A stretch of 64,000 bases of DNA from NCBI RefSeq assembly GCF_030409905.1, contig NZ_JAUFQT010000001.1, forward strand, positions 952,001 to 1,016,000. The letters run 5' to 3'. The notes under the pieces were generated by a model that saw only the letters and a list, made by a program, of their open reading frames with translations, made no database searches and was not told the DNA's origin. Position numbers and translations under genes: made by a program. The DNA is from Echinicola jeungdonensis (lineage in GTDB: Bacteria; Bacteroidota; Bacteroidia; Cytophagales; Cyclobacteriaceae). Of this stretch, positions 35,648 through 45,206 are shown one piece after another. Within the stretch, counting starts at the first letter, position 1, and each line of letters begins with the position of its first letter.

Positions 35648-38134
35648 TTAACTTTTTTCGCCCTGATTGTCGCTGTCACTGTTTTCCTGGGAGTCCAACT
35701 TTGGAAAGGTCTTAATATAAAGATCCCTTTGAGGGAATGGAATTTGAATTCCTTCTTCCTCAAATGCTTTCTGGATTTCCCCCATGACTTCTCCTCTGAT
35801 CTCAATCCAAGTGTCAAAATCGCTGACCCAAAACAAGAGTCTGAATTCAATAGCACTATCAGCAAAGTTTTGGAGATAAACTTCAGGTTCGGGGGATTTT
35901 AAAATATTTTCTCGATTCAATACTTTTTTGAATACCTCAACTACTTTTTTGGTATCACTACTGTAAGCCACCCCAATAATCAATTCGATCCTTTTCTTCT
36001 TGTCGGACAATGTCCAGTTAATCAAGTGCTGGGAAAGCAAATCGCCATTAGGAATGATAACCTCAGACCCGTCATAAGCTTGTATTCTGCTGGACCGGAT
36101 ACCGACTTCTTTCACCATTCCGCTCCTTCCCCCGACTTCAATAGCATCCCCAATCTGGATAGGTCGCTCAAAAGCAAGAATCACCCCTGACACCAAATTA
36201 TTGACAATGGTCTGCAGACCAAAACCGATACCTACAGAGAGAGCCCCCACTACTATAGCCACTTTATCCAATGGAATTCCGGAGGCGGTCAGGGCAAAAA
36301 GAAAACCAACCATTAATACCGCAAGGCGGATAAGCAGGACTGATGAACCAAGCCTTTGCTTCCTACTCCCTGCCTTTTGCTGGTCTTTGATTTCCGCAAA
36401 ATAAGCGATGTATTTGGCCAGGAAAAAGGAAATCCAGATCACCAAAATAAAAATAAGAACACTGCCAAAATTAAAGGTATTACCACCCAAGGTCCTGGGT
36501 TCCATCAAAAATTCAACTGCATTATTATACAGAAAATCATAAACACTCAGATTAAAAGCCAAAAAGTAAGCCCAAATAATCAGTGAAATTCCAATAAAAA
36601 GGGTTTGGACTCTTTCTTTGATGTTTTGGAAATCAAAATAGGCGGTATAATGGCTCTTGTTCTTTTTACTCATTTCTACCTGCAAGTACAACGCCTCCAT
36701 AATGACTTTGACAAACATGTACAAACTAATGGCCTGCATCAGACTGGTTATACCCGCAACCCCAAGAATTTTGGATAAACTATACCTTCCAAGGATGTTA
36801 GCCACCAGGGAAAAGCTCTGAATTAGTAAGAAAAATTTAATCAGCAAGTGAAGGTAATTCGGATTTTTTTTAGGAGTCTTCCGAATGGTTTTTAAGGTGA
36901 AAACCCCAAGCAGAATTCCAATTACGGAAGTAAATAAAAGGATATACCTCTCCTGGAATGCGATTTCAACATATAGATTACTAATGCAATAAATGGTGAA
37001 AATGACCACAAAAATAATCCAGGATGTAAAAAGTTTTTTATCTATATTTTTATGGATCAAATAAGTAGTCAAAAGTACAGTAATAAATAAAATAGAGGTA
37101 GTAAAAACCACAGGAGGAGAGCGATAGAAAAACGGAGCAACCGAGAAGACCACTATTAAAGCTGAGGTAATTGTTTTTTTGGGGATAAATTGAACCCTGT
37201 GCAAAATAATATCTGAAAATTCCTTTTCTGATTTTATATGCTTGAGCATATATTTGTACCAAAAAAGAAGAATGGCGCTAAAAGCTAGGACCCAAATATG
37301 TGCCGGCCAATGAAGCTGAATGAACCCTTTAAGGATGATTTCATTCAGTTTCAAGGACCGGGAAATCACCTGACCCAGCCCCTGTTCCTCTTTTGGGTCG
37401 CTCCCCTTTTCCCAGAGGTAATTGTTTTCTTTTTGAAAAAGCTTCCTTTCTAATAGCCGTCTCCTCTCCTGTATTTCATCCCTAAAATCTCCAATCTCAA
37501 CAATTGTTCGAGATAATTGACTTTGAAAGGAGCTAACCTGACGGTATTTGACCCTATATAGACTATCAGCTGTTTGCCACTTATCTTGAAGGTTATCTAC
37601 CTGCTTCTGGAACTCTGGAATAAAAGTGGTATCCCCCTCAGAAATCTGAGGGGTAAGTTCCCGTTTTATTTGAGCTAGGGAGTCATATGCTGTTTTTATC
37701 TCAAAACCTCTTTCATCAATATCTTTTTTCCATGACTTGATTTGAACCCTGATATTATCAGACAAATCACTTAAGGCACTTAAGTATCGGAGGTTAATTG
37801 GACTTTGATCCCTTTTAAGTTTTTGCCGGACAAACTGAATGGTGTTTGCAGCTTCCGGGAGATTAGAACTAATATCTGTAGTATCAAGCCCCCTCTCCAA
37901 AACGGTAATAAGATGATTCAAATCAATTATATACCGCTCTATTTCGTAGATCAAATTGGTAGAAGTATTATTCTCTTCATTCTTATCAATTGTATCTTTT
38001 TTTGAATTCATTAAAAGAGAATCAGCTGATTTTAAATCAGGCAGGATTTGAGCAGCACCCCCCCCTTGAGGAATGGAAATACAAAAAAGGGTTATGTTAA
38101 TAAACAGGAGAATGTGCTTTGTTATTTTTTCCAT
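35648..38134 (-). CDS. Large MscS-family mechanosensitive channel
   Basis: An 828-residue protein: signal peptide (about 1-29), a long periplasmic alpha-helical, coiled-coil-prone region (about 30-265), roughly ten hydrophobic segments, then the MscS core at the C-terminus (GVGFGLQ-type sequence GIGFGLQTIVNNLVSGVILA, followed by ERPIQIGDAIEVGG) and the cytoplasmic vestibule. This layout matches MscK/YbdG-like large channels that open under membrane tension to release solutes. A run of eight G within the signal-peptide codons (38055-38066) is a possible slippage point. Monocistronic. Confidence 0.88.
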   Translation of the reverse strand: MEKITKHILLFINITLFCISIPQGGGAAQILPDLKSADSLLMNSKKDTIDKNEENNTSTNLIYEIERYIIDLNHLITVLERGLDTTDISSNLPEAANTIQFVRQKLKRDQSPINLRYLSALSDLSDNIRVQIKSWKKDIDERGFEIKTAYDSLAQIKRELTPQISEGDTTFIPEFQKQVDNLQDKWQTADSLYRVKYRQVSSFQSQLSRTIVEIGDFRDEIQERRRLLERKLFQKENNYLWEKGSDPKEEQGLGQVISRSLKLNEIILKGFIQLHWPAHIWVLAFSAILLFWYKYMLKHIKSEKEFSDIILHRVQFIPKKTITSALIVVFSVAPFFYRSPPVVFTTSILFITVLLTTYLIHKNIDKKLFTSWIIFVVIFTIYCISNLYVEIAFQERYILLFTSVIGILLGVFTLKTIRKTPKKNPNYLHLLIKFFLLIQSFSLVANILGRYSLSKILGVAGITSLMQAISLYMFVKVIMEALYLQVEMSKKNKSHYTAYFDFQNIKERVQTLFIGISLIIWAYFLAFNLSVYDFLYNNAVEFLMEPRTLGGNTFNFGSVLIFILVIWISFFLAKYIAYFAEIKDQQKAGSRKQRLGSSVLLIRLAVLMVGFLFALTASGIPLDKVAIVVGALSVGIGFGLQTIVNNLVSGVILAFERPIQIGDAIEVGGRSGMVKEVGIRSSRIQAYDGSEVIIPNGDLLSQHLINWTLSDKKKRIELIIGVAYSSDTKKVVEVFKKVLNRENILKSPEPEVYLQNFADSAIEFRLLFWVSDFDTWIEIRGEVMGEIQKAFEEEGIQIPFPQRDLYIKTFPKLDSQENSDSDNQGEKS

Positions 38135-38302
38135 ATTGACAAAACGGGTGATTCGCTAAAAGATTAAAAATAATAAGTTAGTGTTTTTGGGGACAATTTA
38201 AGTACGTATTTCCAGTTTTCAATTATTGGTTGATTTGAATTTAACAAATGATTTACTGCAAGCTCTTTGGCAGGTAAAAAACAACCTCTACCTCCAATAT
38301 AA

Positions 38303-38358
38303 ATGACAAAACGACTTGTTTTTTATTGTTTTGGATGCATTATATGACAAAATGACTT
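38303..38358 (+). promoter_or_regulatory. Direct-repeat element upstream of hsp20
   Basis: ATGACAAAACGACTT (38303-38317) and ATGACAAAATGACTT (38344-38358) are 14/15 identical and 41 bp apart, about four helical turns, so both face the same side of the DNA. TTGGTACGAAATTGTA (38379-38394) follows. The arrangement resembles upstream activator sites with a downstream promoter; the binding factor is unknown. Confidence 0.45.
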
Positions 38359-38448
38359 AAAAAGTTTGGTTTTTGGTTTTGGTACGAAATTGTATGTGAA
38401 AGAGAAAAAGATCAAAATTAAAGTAAAACCTAAAAAATTTATAACATT

Positions 38449-38877
38449 ATGAAACTAGTAAGATATAATCAATTAGAACCACAGTATCCTTCTACTTTCA
38501 GCGGATTGTTAGATCGTGTCTTCAATGATACAGTTCATTCAGATCATCCGAGATTTACACCTTCAGTGGATATCTCCGAAGATGAAAAAAATTATGAAAT
38601 AGCCCTTTCAGTTCCAGGGGTTAAGAAAGAGGATTTTAAAATTGATTTGGAGGACGGAAAATTGACCGTATCTGGTGAGCGTAAAAAAGAAGAAAAAAAA
38701 GAAGGCAAGAATTTCCATAGCCTGGAAAGCCAATATGGAGCGTTTAGCAGGTCTTTCTATTTGCCGGAAGATATCGCAGCTGAAAATATTTCTGCCCAAT
38801 ATGAAAACGGTATATTGACCATTTCACTTCCCAAAATTGAAAAAAAAGTTTCAAAATCAATGATTGAAGTAAAATAA
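38449..38877 (+). CDS. Hsp20/alpha-crystallin small heat-shock protein
   Basis: A 142-residue small heat-shock protein, an ATP-independent holdase that keeps unfolding proteins soluble. The alpha-crystallin domain spans about residues 36-135 (FTPSVDISEDEKNYEIALSV; VPGVKKEDFKIDLEDGKLTV; FSRSFYLPEDI), with the GILTISLPK beta-strand and a short C-terminal tail. A 314-bp upstream region with two direct repeats suggests stress control. Its neighbour is a DegP-like protease, giving a protein-quality-control pair, but terminators separate them. Confidence 0.94.
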   Translation: MKLVRYNQLEPQYPSTFSGLLDRVFNDTVHSDHPRFTPSVDISEDEKNYEIALSVPGVKKEDFKIDLEDGKLTVSGERKKEEKKEGKNFHSLESQYGAFSRSFYLPEDIAAENISAQYENGILTISLPKIEKKVSKSMIEVK

Positions 38878-38880
38878 ATG

Positions 38881-38907
38881 AAAAGTGGGGAAACCCACTT
38901 TTCTTTT
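38881..38907 (+). terminator. Terminator of hsp20
   Basis: AAAAGTGGG-GAAA-CCCACTTTT followed by CTTTTT, four bp after the stop codon. Confidence 0.88.
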
Positions 38908-39100
38908 TCCTAGTTATAAATACAGGCGAGTAATTTATGCATGGGCCACCCTATCAGGAGAGGAAAATAGGTAAATGGGCGAATTTACTGTTAAAAGGTG
39001 TTAAAAGACCATTATCTGGTAAATGTTAGCTTGATAATTGGAAACTCGATTAATTAAATTACGTGTATCGAAAGTACAACACTAAAACTAAAGGAGAAAA

Positions 39101-40597
39101 ATGAATAAAAAGCAATTCTTACTAAGCATCCTATTAGCCTCTGTGATTGGCGGGCTAGTGGCTTTAGCGGGGGTAAGTTTACTGACACCCTCAGAAAAGG
39201 TCGCCAATTTTGAGGAAAAGCAAAATACTAGTTTTGTCAATTGGCTGAACAACGACAATTTTAACATTCCTGATGGGATTAATTTTGTTGCTTCGGCATC
39301 ACAGGTAACCCCGGCAGTAGTTCATATTAGAAGCACTGTTACTATTCCGGAAGGAAGAAGAGGAGGAAATCCCCTTGAAGAATTTTTTGATTTTCGTTAT
39401 CCTGACAGGGATGGGCAGGGTCCCATGCGGGAAGGTAGAAGCTCTGGTTCCGGAGTAATCATTTCTAAAGACGGATATATAGTCACCAATAACCACGTCA
39501 TAGAAAATGCAAAGGAAATCAGCGTCACCCTTCATGACAATACCAGGTACAGAGCAAAAATAATTGGTACTGATCCTACAACAGATTTGGCATTATTGAA
39601 AATTGAAGCTGAAAAACTACCTTTTGTTCCATTTGGAGATTCAGATAAAACCAAAGTTGGGGAATGGGTATTGGCAGTGGGTAATCCATTTGACCTTACC
39701 TCAACGGTAACTGCAGGAATTGTAAGTGCAAAGGCCAGAAATATTGGGATTTTAAGGAGCGAAAGCAACAACAACCTTCAAATTGAATCCTTCATCCAGA
39801 CCGATGCCGTAGTAAACCGGGGAAATTCCGGTGGGGCATTGGTAAATTTGGCTGGAGAATTAATTGGGATCAATACGGCTATTGCGAGTCAAACCGGAAC
39901 GTTTAATGGTTATGCATTTGCGGTCCCCAGTTCTATTGTAAAAAAGGTTATGGATGATCTACTGGAATACGGAGCAGTTCAAAGAGGCCTGTTGGGAATT
40001 CAAATTCAAGATATCAGTCCAGAATTAGAAGATTATTTGGATAAAGATTTCTCAGTCTCACAAGGCGTTTATGTAGCTGAAGTAAATGAAGGTAGTGGAG
40101 GCGAAGAAGCAGGATTGGAATCTGGAGACATTATTATCGGTGTGGATGGAAAAGAAACCAATTCGGTATCCAGACTACAAGAATTGGTGGCAAGAAAAAG
40201 ACCCGGAGATCAGGTTGAGGTGAAGTTCTTGAGGAACGGAAAAGAGCATGTTGTTAAGGCAACCTTAAAAAATATTTCAGGAACGACAAAGGTTGTAAAA
40301 CGAGAGGAACCTGAAACGGCCGATTTCGAATCTGTAACCTTTGAAGATTTAGAAGTTGGTATAAAACAAAGGTTAAATCTGGATGGCGGAGCAGTTATTA
40401 TTGAAGTGGATAATGATAAATGGAAAGAAGCCGGAGCCAGGGAAGGTTTTATCATTACCTATGTTGGAAGAGAGAAAATATTAAGTGCCAAAGACCTTAA
40501 AAAAGCACTTTCAAATGCGAAAGGAAAGGAGATTATGGTATTAGGAATTTATCCAAACGGGCAACGCTCTTATTTTGAGATTACGTTGGATAATTGA
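39101..40597 (+). CDS. degP: DegP/HtrA-family periplasmic serine protease
   Basis: A 498-residue Do-type protease. An N-terminal signal anchor (about residues 6-28) leads to a trypsin-like domain with the triad His132 (TNNHVIEN), Asp162 (TTDLALLK) and Ser243 (NRGNSGGAL), and two PDZ domains (about 290-390 and 405-495; the first has RGLLGIQ and AGLESGDIIIGVDG). It degrades or chaperones misfolded envelope proteins. The gap to hsp20 is 223 bp with a terminator, so it has its own promoter. Confidence 0.93.
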   Translation: MNKKQFLLSILLASVIGGLVALAGVSLLTPSEKVANFEEKQNTSFVNWLNNDNFNIPDGINFVASASQVTPAVVHIRSTVTIPEGRRGGNPLEEFFDFRYPDRDGQGPMREGRSSGSGVIISKDGYIVTNNHVIENAKEISVTLHDNTRYRAKIIGTDPTTDLALLKIEAEKLPFVPFGDSDKTKVGEWVLAVGNPFDLTSTVTAGIVSAKARNIGILRSESNNNLQIESFIQTDAVVNRGNSGGALVNLAGELIGINTAIASQTGTFNGYAFAVPSSIVKKVMDDLLEYGAVQRGLLGIQIQDISPELEDYLDKDFSVSQGVYVAEVNEGSGGEEAGLESGDIIIGVDGKETNSVSRLQELVARKRPGDQVEVKFLRNGKEHVVKATLKNISGTTKVVKREEPETADFESVTFEDLEVGIKQRLNLDGGAVIIEVDNDKWKEAGAREGFIITYVGREKILSAKDLKKALSNAKGKEIMVLGIYPNGQRSYFEITLDN

Positions 40598-40628
40598 TTT
40601 TAGTGTTTAGTTGGTTTATGTATGTGTT

Positions 40629-40663
40629 AAAAAGACCATCCGTTTTGGATGGTCTTTTTTTTT
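40629..40663 (+). terminator. Terminator of degP
   Basis: AAAAAGACCATCC / GGATGGTCTTTTTTTTT. Confidence 0.9.
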
Positions 40664-40709
40664 GTTAGTTTTGATCTAGGCTAATCATAGAGAAAAATTA
40701 AATAAACCC

Positions 40710-42254
40710 ATGTCAGATAATTATGGAATTAAAGATGCTCTTAAGAGGCTGGGCATCAAGGATGAAAATCTGGGAACTTCTACCGGATCACACTGGGTAG
40801 ATACAGGGGGTGAGCTTATTAAAAGTTACTCTCCAGTAGATGGAAGTGAAATAGGCACAATTCAAATCACCAACCGGGAGGCTTATGAAAGAGTTATGCA
40901 TGAAGCAAATGAAGGATTTAAGGTGTGGAGAATGGTCCCGGCCCCTCAAAGGGGAGAAGTAGTCCGGCAAATTGGGGAAGCGCTCAGGGAAAGGAAAGCT
41001 GACTTGGGGAAATTGGTGTCCTATGAAATGGGAAAGTCTTATCAGGAAGGGCTTGGAGAAGTTCAGGAGATGATAGATATATGTGATTTTGCGGTAGGGC
41101 TCAGTCGTCAGCTTTATGGCCTAAGCATGCATTCTGAACGCCCGGGGCACCGAATGTACGAGCAATGGCATCCCTTGGGGGTCATAGGAGTTATTTCAGC
41201 CTTTAACTTTCCGGTAGCTGTTTGGTCCTGGAATGTCATGATTGCCTGGGTATGTGGCGATGTTTGTGTTTGGAAACCTTCAGAAAAGACCACTTTAACT
41301 GCTCTTGCCTGTCAAAATATCGTTGCAGAAGTGTTTAAAGCAAATGAACTTCCTGAAGGGATATCATCTGTAATAACAGGCAATTATTCTGTAGGAGGCT
41401 TTTTGGCCGAAGACCCCAGAGTACCATTGATCTCCGCAACGGGATCTACAAGAATGGGAAGGCAGGTTGGAGAGGCTGTAGGAAGCAGGCTTGGAAAGGC
41501 TTTGTTGGAGTTGGGAGGCAATAATGCTATCATTATCTCTGAACATGCCGATTTGGAAGTGGCGATTCGAGGTGCCCTTTTTGGAGCAGTTGGTACAGCG
41601 GGGCAGCGCTGCACCACAACCAGAAGGCTAATTGTTCAGGAAAATGTTTATAATGAAGTAAAGGAAAGGTTGTCTTCAGCTTATGAGAAGCTGGTAATTG
41701 GCAACCCGTTGGATGAAAAAAATCATGTTGGCCCCTTGATAGACAAAAAGGCAGTGGAAGCATATCTTTCAGCGATTGAGCGAATTCATGCTGAAGGAGG
41801 AAAGGAACTGGTGCCCGGGGGCATTTTAGAAGGAAATGGCTTTCAGTCTGGTTGCTATGTAAAGCCTTGCATTTATGAAGTTGAAAATCATTTTCAGATT
41901 GTTCAGGAAGAAACCTTTGCCCCTATTTTATACCTGATCAAATACAAAACCCTTGAGGAAGCAATAGCTTTCCAAAACGATGTACCACAGGGTTTGTCTT
42001 CTGCAATAATGTCAACCAACTTGCGGGAAACCGAGCAGTTTTTATCAGCAATAGGTTCAGACTGCGGAATTGCCAATGTCAATATCGGGACTTCTGGAGC
42101 AGAAATTGGCGGAGCTTTTGGTGGGGAAAAAGAAACAGGCGGAGGCCGTGAGTCAGGCTCAGATGCCTGGAAAGCCTATATGAGACGGCAAACCACCACA
42201 ATAAATTATAGCACTCAATTACCCTTAGCTCAAGGGATTCGATTTGACATTTAA
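40710..42254 (+). CDS. Aldehyde dehydrogenase, alpha-aminoadipic semialdehyde (ALDH7) type
   Basis: A 514-residue NAD-dependent aldehyde dehydrogenase. Active-site residues: nucleophile Cys301 in GQRCTTTRR, general base Glu267 in LLELGGNN, and Asn166 in SAFNFPVAVWSWN. The whole sequence, including the GGEKETGGGRESGSDAW motif near the C-terminus, is that of the ALDH7/AmaB group that oxidises alpha-aminoadipic (lysine-derived) semialdehyde or betaine aldehyde. Lysine catabolism is therefore the likely role, but no lysine gene is adjacent. Lone gene. Confidence 0.87.
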   Translation: MSDNYGIKDALKRLGIKDENLGTSTGSHWVDTGGELIKSYSPVDGSEIGTIQITNREAYERVMHEANEGFKVWRMVPAPQRGEVVRQIGEALRERKADLGKLVSYEMGKSYQEGLGEVQEMIDICDFAVGLSRQLYGLSMHSERPGHRMYEQWHPLGVIGVISAFNFPVAVWSWNVMIAWVCGDVCVWKPSEKTTLTALACQNIVAEVFKANELPEGISSVITGNYSVGGFLAEDPRVPLISATGSTRMGRQVGEAVGSRLGKALLELGGNNAIIISEHADLEVAIRGALFGAVGTAGQRCTTTRRLIVQENVYNEVKERLSSAYEKLVIGNPLDEKNHVGPLIDKKAVEAYLSAIERIHAEGGKELVPGGILEGNGFQSGCYVKPCIYEVENHFQIVQEETFAPILYLIKYKTLEEAIAFQNDVPQGLSSAIMSTNLRETEQFLSAIGSDCGIANVNIGTSGAEIGGAFGGEKETGGGRESGSDAWKAYMRRQTTTINYSTQLPLAQGIRFDI

Positions 42255-42313
42255 CAAATAACAAACCGGAAATACCCAAGCATAATTTTATTATTCATTA
42301 TCAATAAGTTACC

Positions 42314-42342
42314 ATTAGGGGTGAAATTTTTTCACCCCTAAT
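42314..42342 (+). terminator. Terminator after the aldehyde dehydrogenase gene
   Basis: ATTAGGGGTGAAA / TTTCACCCCTAAT, perfect 13-bp stem, overlapping the promoter region of the next tRNA. Confidence 0.75.
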
Positions 42343-42343
42343 G

Positions 42344-42374
42344 TTTGCACCTATTAATTTTAAAACTACCTTTG
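42344..42374 (+). promoter_or_regulatory. Promoter of tRNA-Val
   Basis: TTTG (42344-42347), exactly 19 bp, TACCTTTG (42367-42374): textbook Bacteroidota -33/-7 promoter, start expected near 42381. Confidence 0.75.
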
Positions 42375-42409
42375 CAATCCAATTAGATAACAAAAGGTTA
42401 TCAAAACAT

Positions 42410-42484
42410 GGGAATTTAGCTCAGTTGGTTCAGAGCATCTGCCTTACAAGCAGAGGGTCGGGGGTTCGAATCCCTCAATTCCCA
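42410..42484 (+). tRNA. tRNA-Val (UAC), copy 1
   Basis: Acceptor GGGAATT/AATTCCC, D arm GCTCAGTTGGTTCAGAGC, anticodon loop CTTACAA (UAC), T arm GGGGG-TTCGAAT-CCCTC. Discriminator A; CCA not encoded in full. Confidence 0.96.
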
Positions 42485-42586
42485 CAAAGATATCACAAAA
42501 GGTGATTTCAAAAAAATTTAATAACTCTGGGGATTTTTCTTATTAGTAAATGAAAAGTTGAGAGTTAGAATTCAGAGATAAAAAAA

Positions 42587-42661
42587 GGGAATTTAGCTCA
42601 GTTGGTTCAGAGCATCTGCCTTACAAGCAGAGGGTCGGGGGTTCGAATCCCTCAATTCCCA
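42587..42661 (+). tRNA. tRNA-Val (UAC), copy 2
   Basis: Identical over all 75 bases to copy 1, 177 bp downstream. Its 3' part starts the first of three 62-bp direct repeats that frame the GIY-YIG cassettes. Confidence 0.96.
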
Positions 42662-42668
42662 CAATGTC

Positions 42669-42945
<277 letters not shown>

Positions 42946-42948
<3 letters not shown>

Positions 42949-43016
42949 CTCCGTTGGCTCAGAGCATCCCGACCACCAAGTCGGGAGGATCGGGGGTTCG
43001 AATCCCTCAATTCCCA
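42946..43016 (+). pseudogene. Truncated tRNA-Val remnant 1
   Basis: It keeps a tRNA-Val-like D arm (TAGCTCCGTTGGCTCAGAGC), T arm and 3' acceptor strand, but the 5' acceptor strand is replaced by the end of the GIY-YIG gene and the anticodon arm is replaced by a CCCGAC/GTCGGG hairpin without U33. It cannot be a working tRNA. Confidence 0.75.
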
Positions 43017-43039
43017 CAATGTCAGCCTTAAGTAATTAA

Positions 43040-43300
<261 letters not shown>

Positions 43301-43303
<3 letters not shown>

Positions 43304-43371
43304 CTCTGTTGGCTCAGAGCATCCCGACCACCAAGTCGGGAGGGTCGGGGGTTCGAATCCCTCAATTCCCA
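43301..43371 (+). pseudogene. Truncated tRNA-Val remnant 2
   Basis: Same structure as remnant 1, with a few substitutions (TAGCTCTG; GGAGGGTCG). Followed by the third copy of the terminator. Confidence 0.75.
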
Positions 43372-43650
43372 CAATGTCAGCCTTAAGTAATTAAGGCTTT
43401 TTTTATAATTTGTTATTTTTTAAGGTCATGCTCCTCAACCAGAATGACCATTTTTTACATGCCCCGAAAACACTCACTAGTGAAGCCCATAATTGGTTCA
43501 ACACGAAAAAATTTTCAACTTGGATCTCCCACCTTCAAGCGCTATTTACTTTTCATTTCAATAATAAAAATTTTACTAATATTGAGTTTTCGCAAAAAAT
43601 TCAAAAAAACAGGAAATTTGACTTATTTTTGAGCCCAAATTAAAAAAACT

Positions 43651-44979
43651 ATGAAGAAAAAGTGGAAAGTTGCCTTCGGGACGATAATTGCAGCCTCTTT
43701 GTTGGGTTTATTCTGGAAAACTGCCCATCCGGTAGTTGACAATTTTGGGACCGAAAAAGATCTTGTTTTTGCTGATGTTGCCTGGTTATTGACGGCTTCC
43801 TGTTTGGTACTACTGATGACACCAGGGTTATCCTTATTCTATGGGGGAATGGTGGGAAAGAAAAACCTAATCTCCACCATGCTTCAAAGTTTTATTTCCC
43901 TTGGTGTAGTTACCATGGTCTGGACGGTAGTGGGGTTTAGCTTAGCCTTTGGAGATCCTATCGGCATTGAAATAGATGGAACCCTTTATGGAGTTATTGG
44001 CAATCCTTTCCAATATATGTTTTTTGACCAGGTTGGAAACCTACCTCATATTTCCATTGCCAGTACCATTCCTTTTGTCATGTTTGCCTTGTTCCAAATG
44101 AAATTTGCAGTCATCACTCCAGCCATTATTACCGGTTCATTTGCTGAGCGTGTAAGGTTTATTGGCTATGTGTTTTTCATAGGGATCTTTGTTGTTCTGG
44201 TATACGCCCCCTTGTGTCACATGGTTTGGCATCCTAACGGACTAATAGGCTCCTATTTTGGGGTATTGGATTTTGCAGGAGGGACTGTAGTACATATCAG
44301 TGCCGGATTAGCCTCCCTGGCAGGAGCCATGTTTATCGGCAAACGAAAAAATCAACACCATGCTCCTTCCAATATCACATATGTTATGCTAGGGACAGGG
44401 ATGTTATGGTTTGGATGGTTTGGCTTTAACGCTGGCTCTTCATTAGCAGCAGATAGCACTGCAGCCATTGCTTTTGCTACAACAACCATCAGTTCAGCTA
44501 CAGCCATGATGACTTGGGTATTTTTTGACAGAATACAGGGACGGAAGATTTCTGCCATGGGCGCCTGTATTGGAGCGGTGGTTGGACTGGTAGTCATCAC
44601 ACCTGCTGCAGGATTTATTACCATTCCTGAAAGCATGTTTTTCGGGTTTATTGGTGCCATCATCTCTAATTTGGCAGTTAATTTAAAATCTTTGAAGCAA
44701 ATGGATGACACTTTGGATGTATTTGCTTGTCACGGTGTAGGAGGAATTACCGGGATGATCCTAACTGCTATTTTTGCCCATCAAGAAGGATCAAGCTTAC
44801 TTCATGGAGGCTGGTCCGTATTTGGTTCCCACATGGTAGTTTTGATTGGGGTATCCGTATTTTCCTTCGTAGTGGCTTATTTGATCTTCTTTATACTCAA
44901 TAAATTTGTCACTCTGAGGGTCAGAGATGAATATGAAGAAGTAGGCCTAGATGTTTCCCAACATGGAGAAACTGCATAG
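43651..44979 (+). CDS. amt: Ammonium transporter, paralogue 1
   Basis: A 442-residue Amt/MEP/Rh-family channel with a leading hydrophobic segment (possibly a signal peptide) and eleven core helices. Family signatures: DVAWLLTASCLVLLMTPGLSLFYGGMV, ITGSFAERVRF and GGTVVHISAG. The pore twin histidines of E. coli AmtB appear to be kept: APLCHMVW and FACHGVGGI. It brings NH4+/NH3 through the inner membrane. No GlnK gene is adjacent; a LuxR-type regulator follows on the same strand beyond a terminator. Confidence 0.93.
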   Translation: MKKKWKVAFGTIIAASLLGLFWKTAHPVVDNFGTEKDLVFADVAWLLTASCLVLLMTPGLSLFYGGMVGKKNLISTMLQSFISLGVVTMVWTVVGFSLAFGDPIGIEIDGTLYGVIGNPFQYMFFDQVGNLPHISIASTIPFVMFALFQMKFAVITPAIITGSFAERVRFIGYVFFIGIFVVLVYAPLCHMVWHPNGLIGSYFGVLDFAGGTVVHISAGLASLAGAMFIGKRKNQHHAPSNITYVMLGTGMLWFGWFGFNAGSSLAADSTAAIAFATTTISSATAMMTWVFFDRIQGRKISAMGACIGAVVGLVVITPAAGFITIPESMFFGFIGAIISNLAVNLKSLKQMDDTLDVFACHGVGGITGMILTAIFAHQEGSSLLHGGWSVFGSHMVVLIGVSVFSFVVAYLIFFILNKFVTLRVRDEYEEVGLDVSQHGETA

Positions 44980-45010
44980 GATGGGCCTTATCAATTAAAT
45001 TAACATTGTA

Positions 45011-45050
45011 GGAAAGGTAAACCCAGTTTTTGTGTTTACCTTTCTTTTTT
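45011..45050 (+). terminator. Terminator of amt paralogue 1
   Basis: GGAAAGGTAAAC / GTTTACCTTTC followed by a T-run. Confidence 0.85.
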
Positions 45051-45206
45051 CCATGGTACAGTTCTAATCGACCAAAATTCTCCTGACTCCTTACTTTATT
45101 AAAATACCTTTCCAATATTTTTACAACTGAAACCATTTTCCTTTCTCCTATTTTTTTATTGGAAAGCTTAATATTTATAAATTGGCCAATATCTATCAAA
45201 CCACCC

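Noticed and set aside
38055..38066. Run of eight G in the MscS signal-peptide codons as a phase-variation switch
   Set aside because: The tract is short, the frame is intact and one run alone does not show variation; read-level length differences would be needed.
38379..38394. Sigma-54 promoter before hsp20
   Set aside because: TTGGTACGAAATTGTA resembles TGGCACG-N4-TTGC, but the downstream GC is missing and the spacing is one base short.
43410..43643. Open frames between the tRNA cassettes and amt
   Set aside because: AT-rich chance frames overlapping in two registers and reaching into the amt leader.
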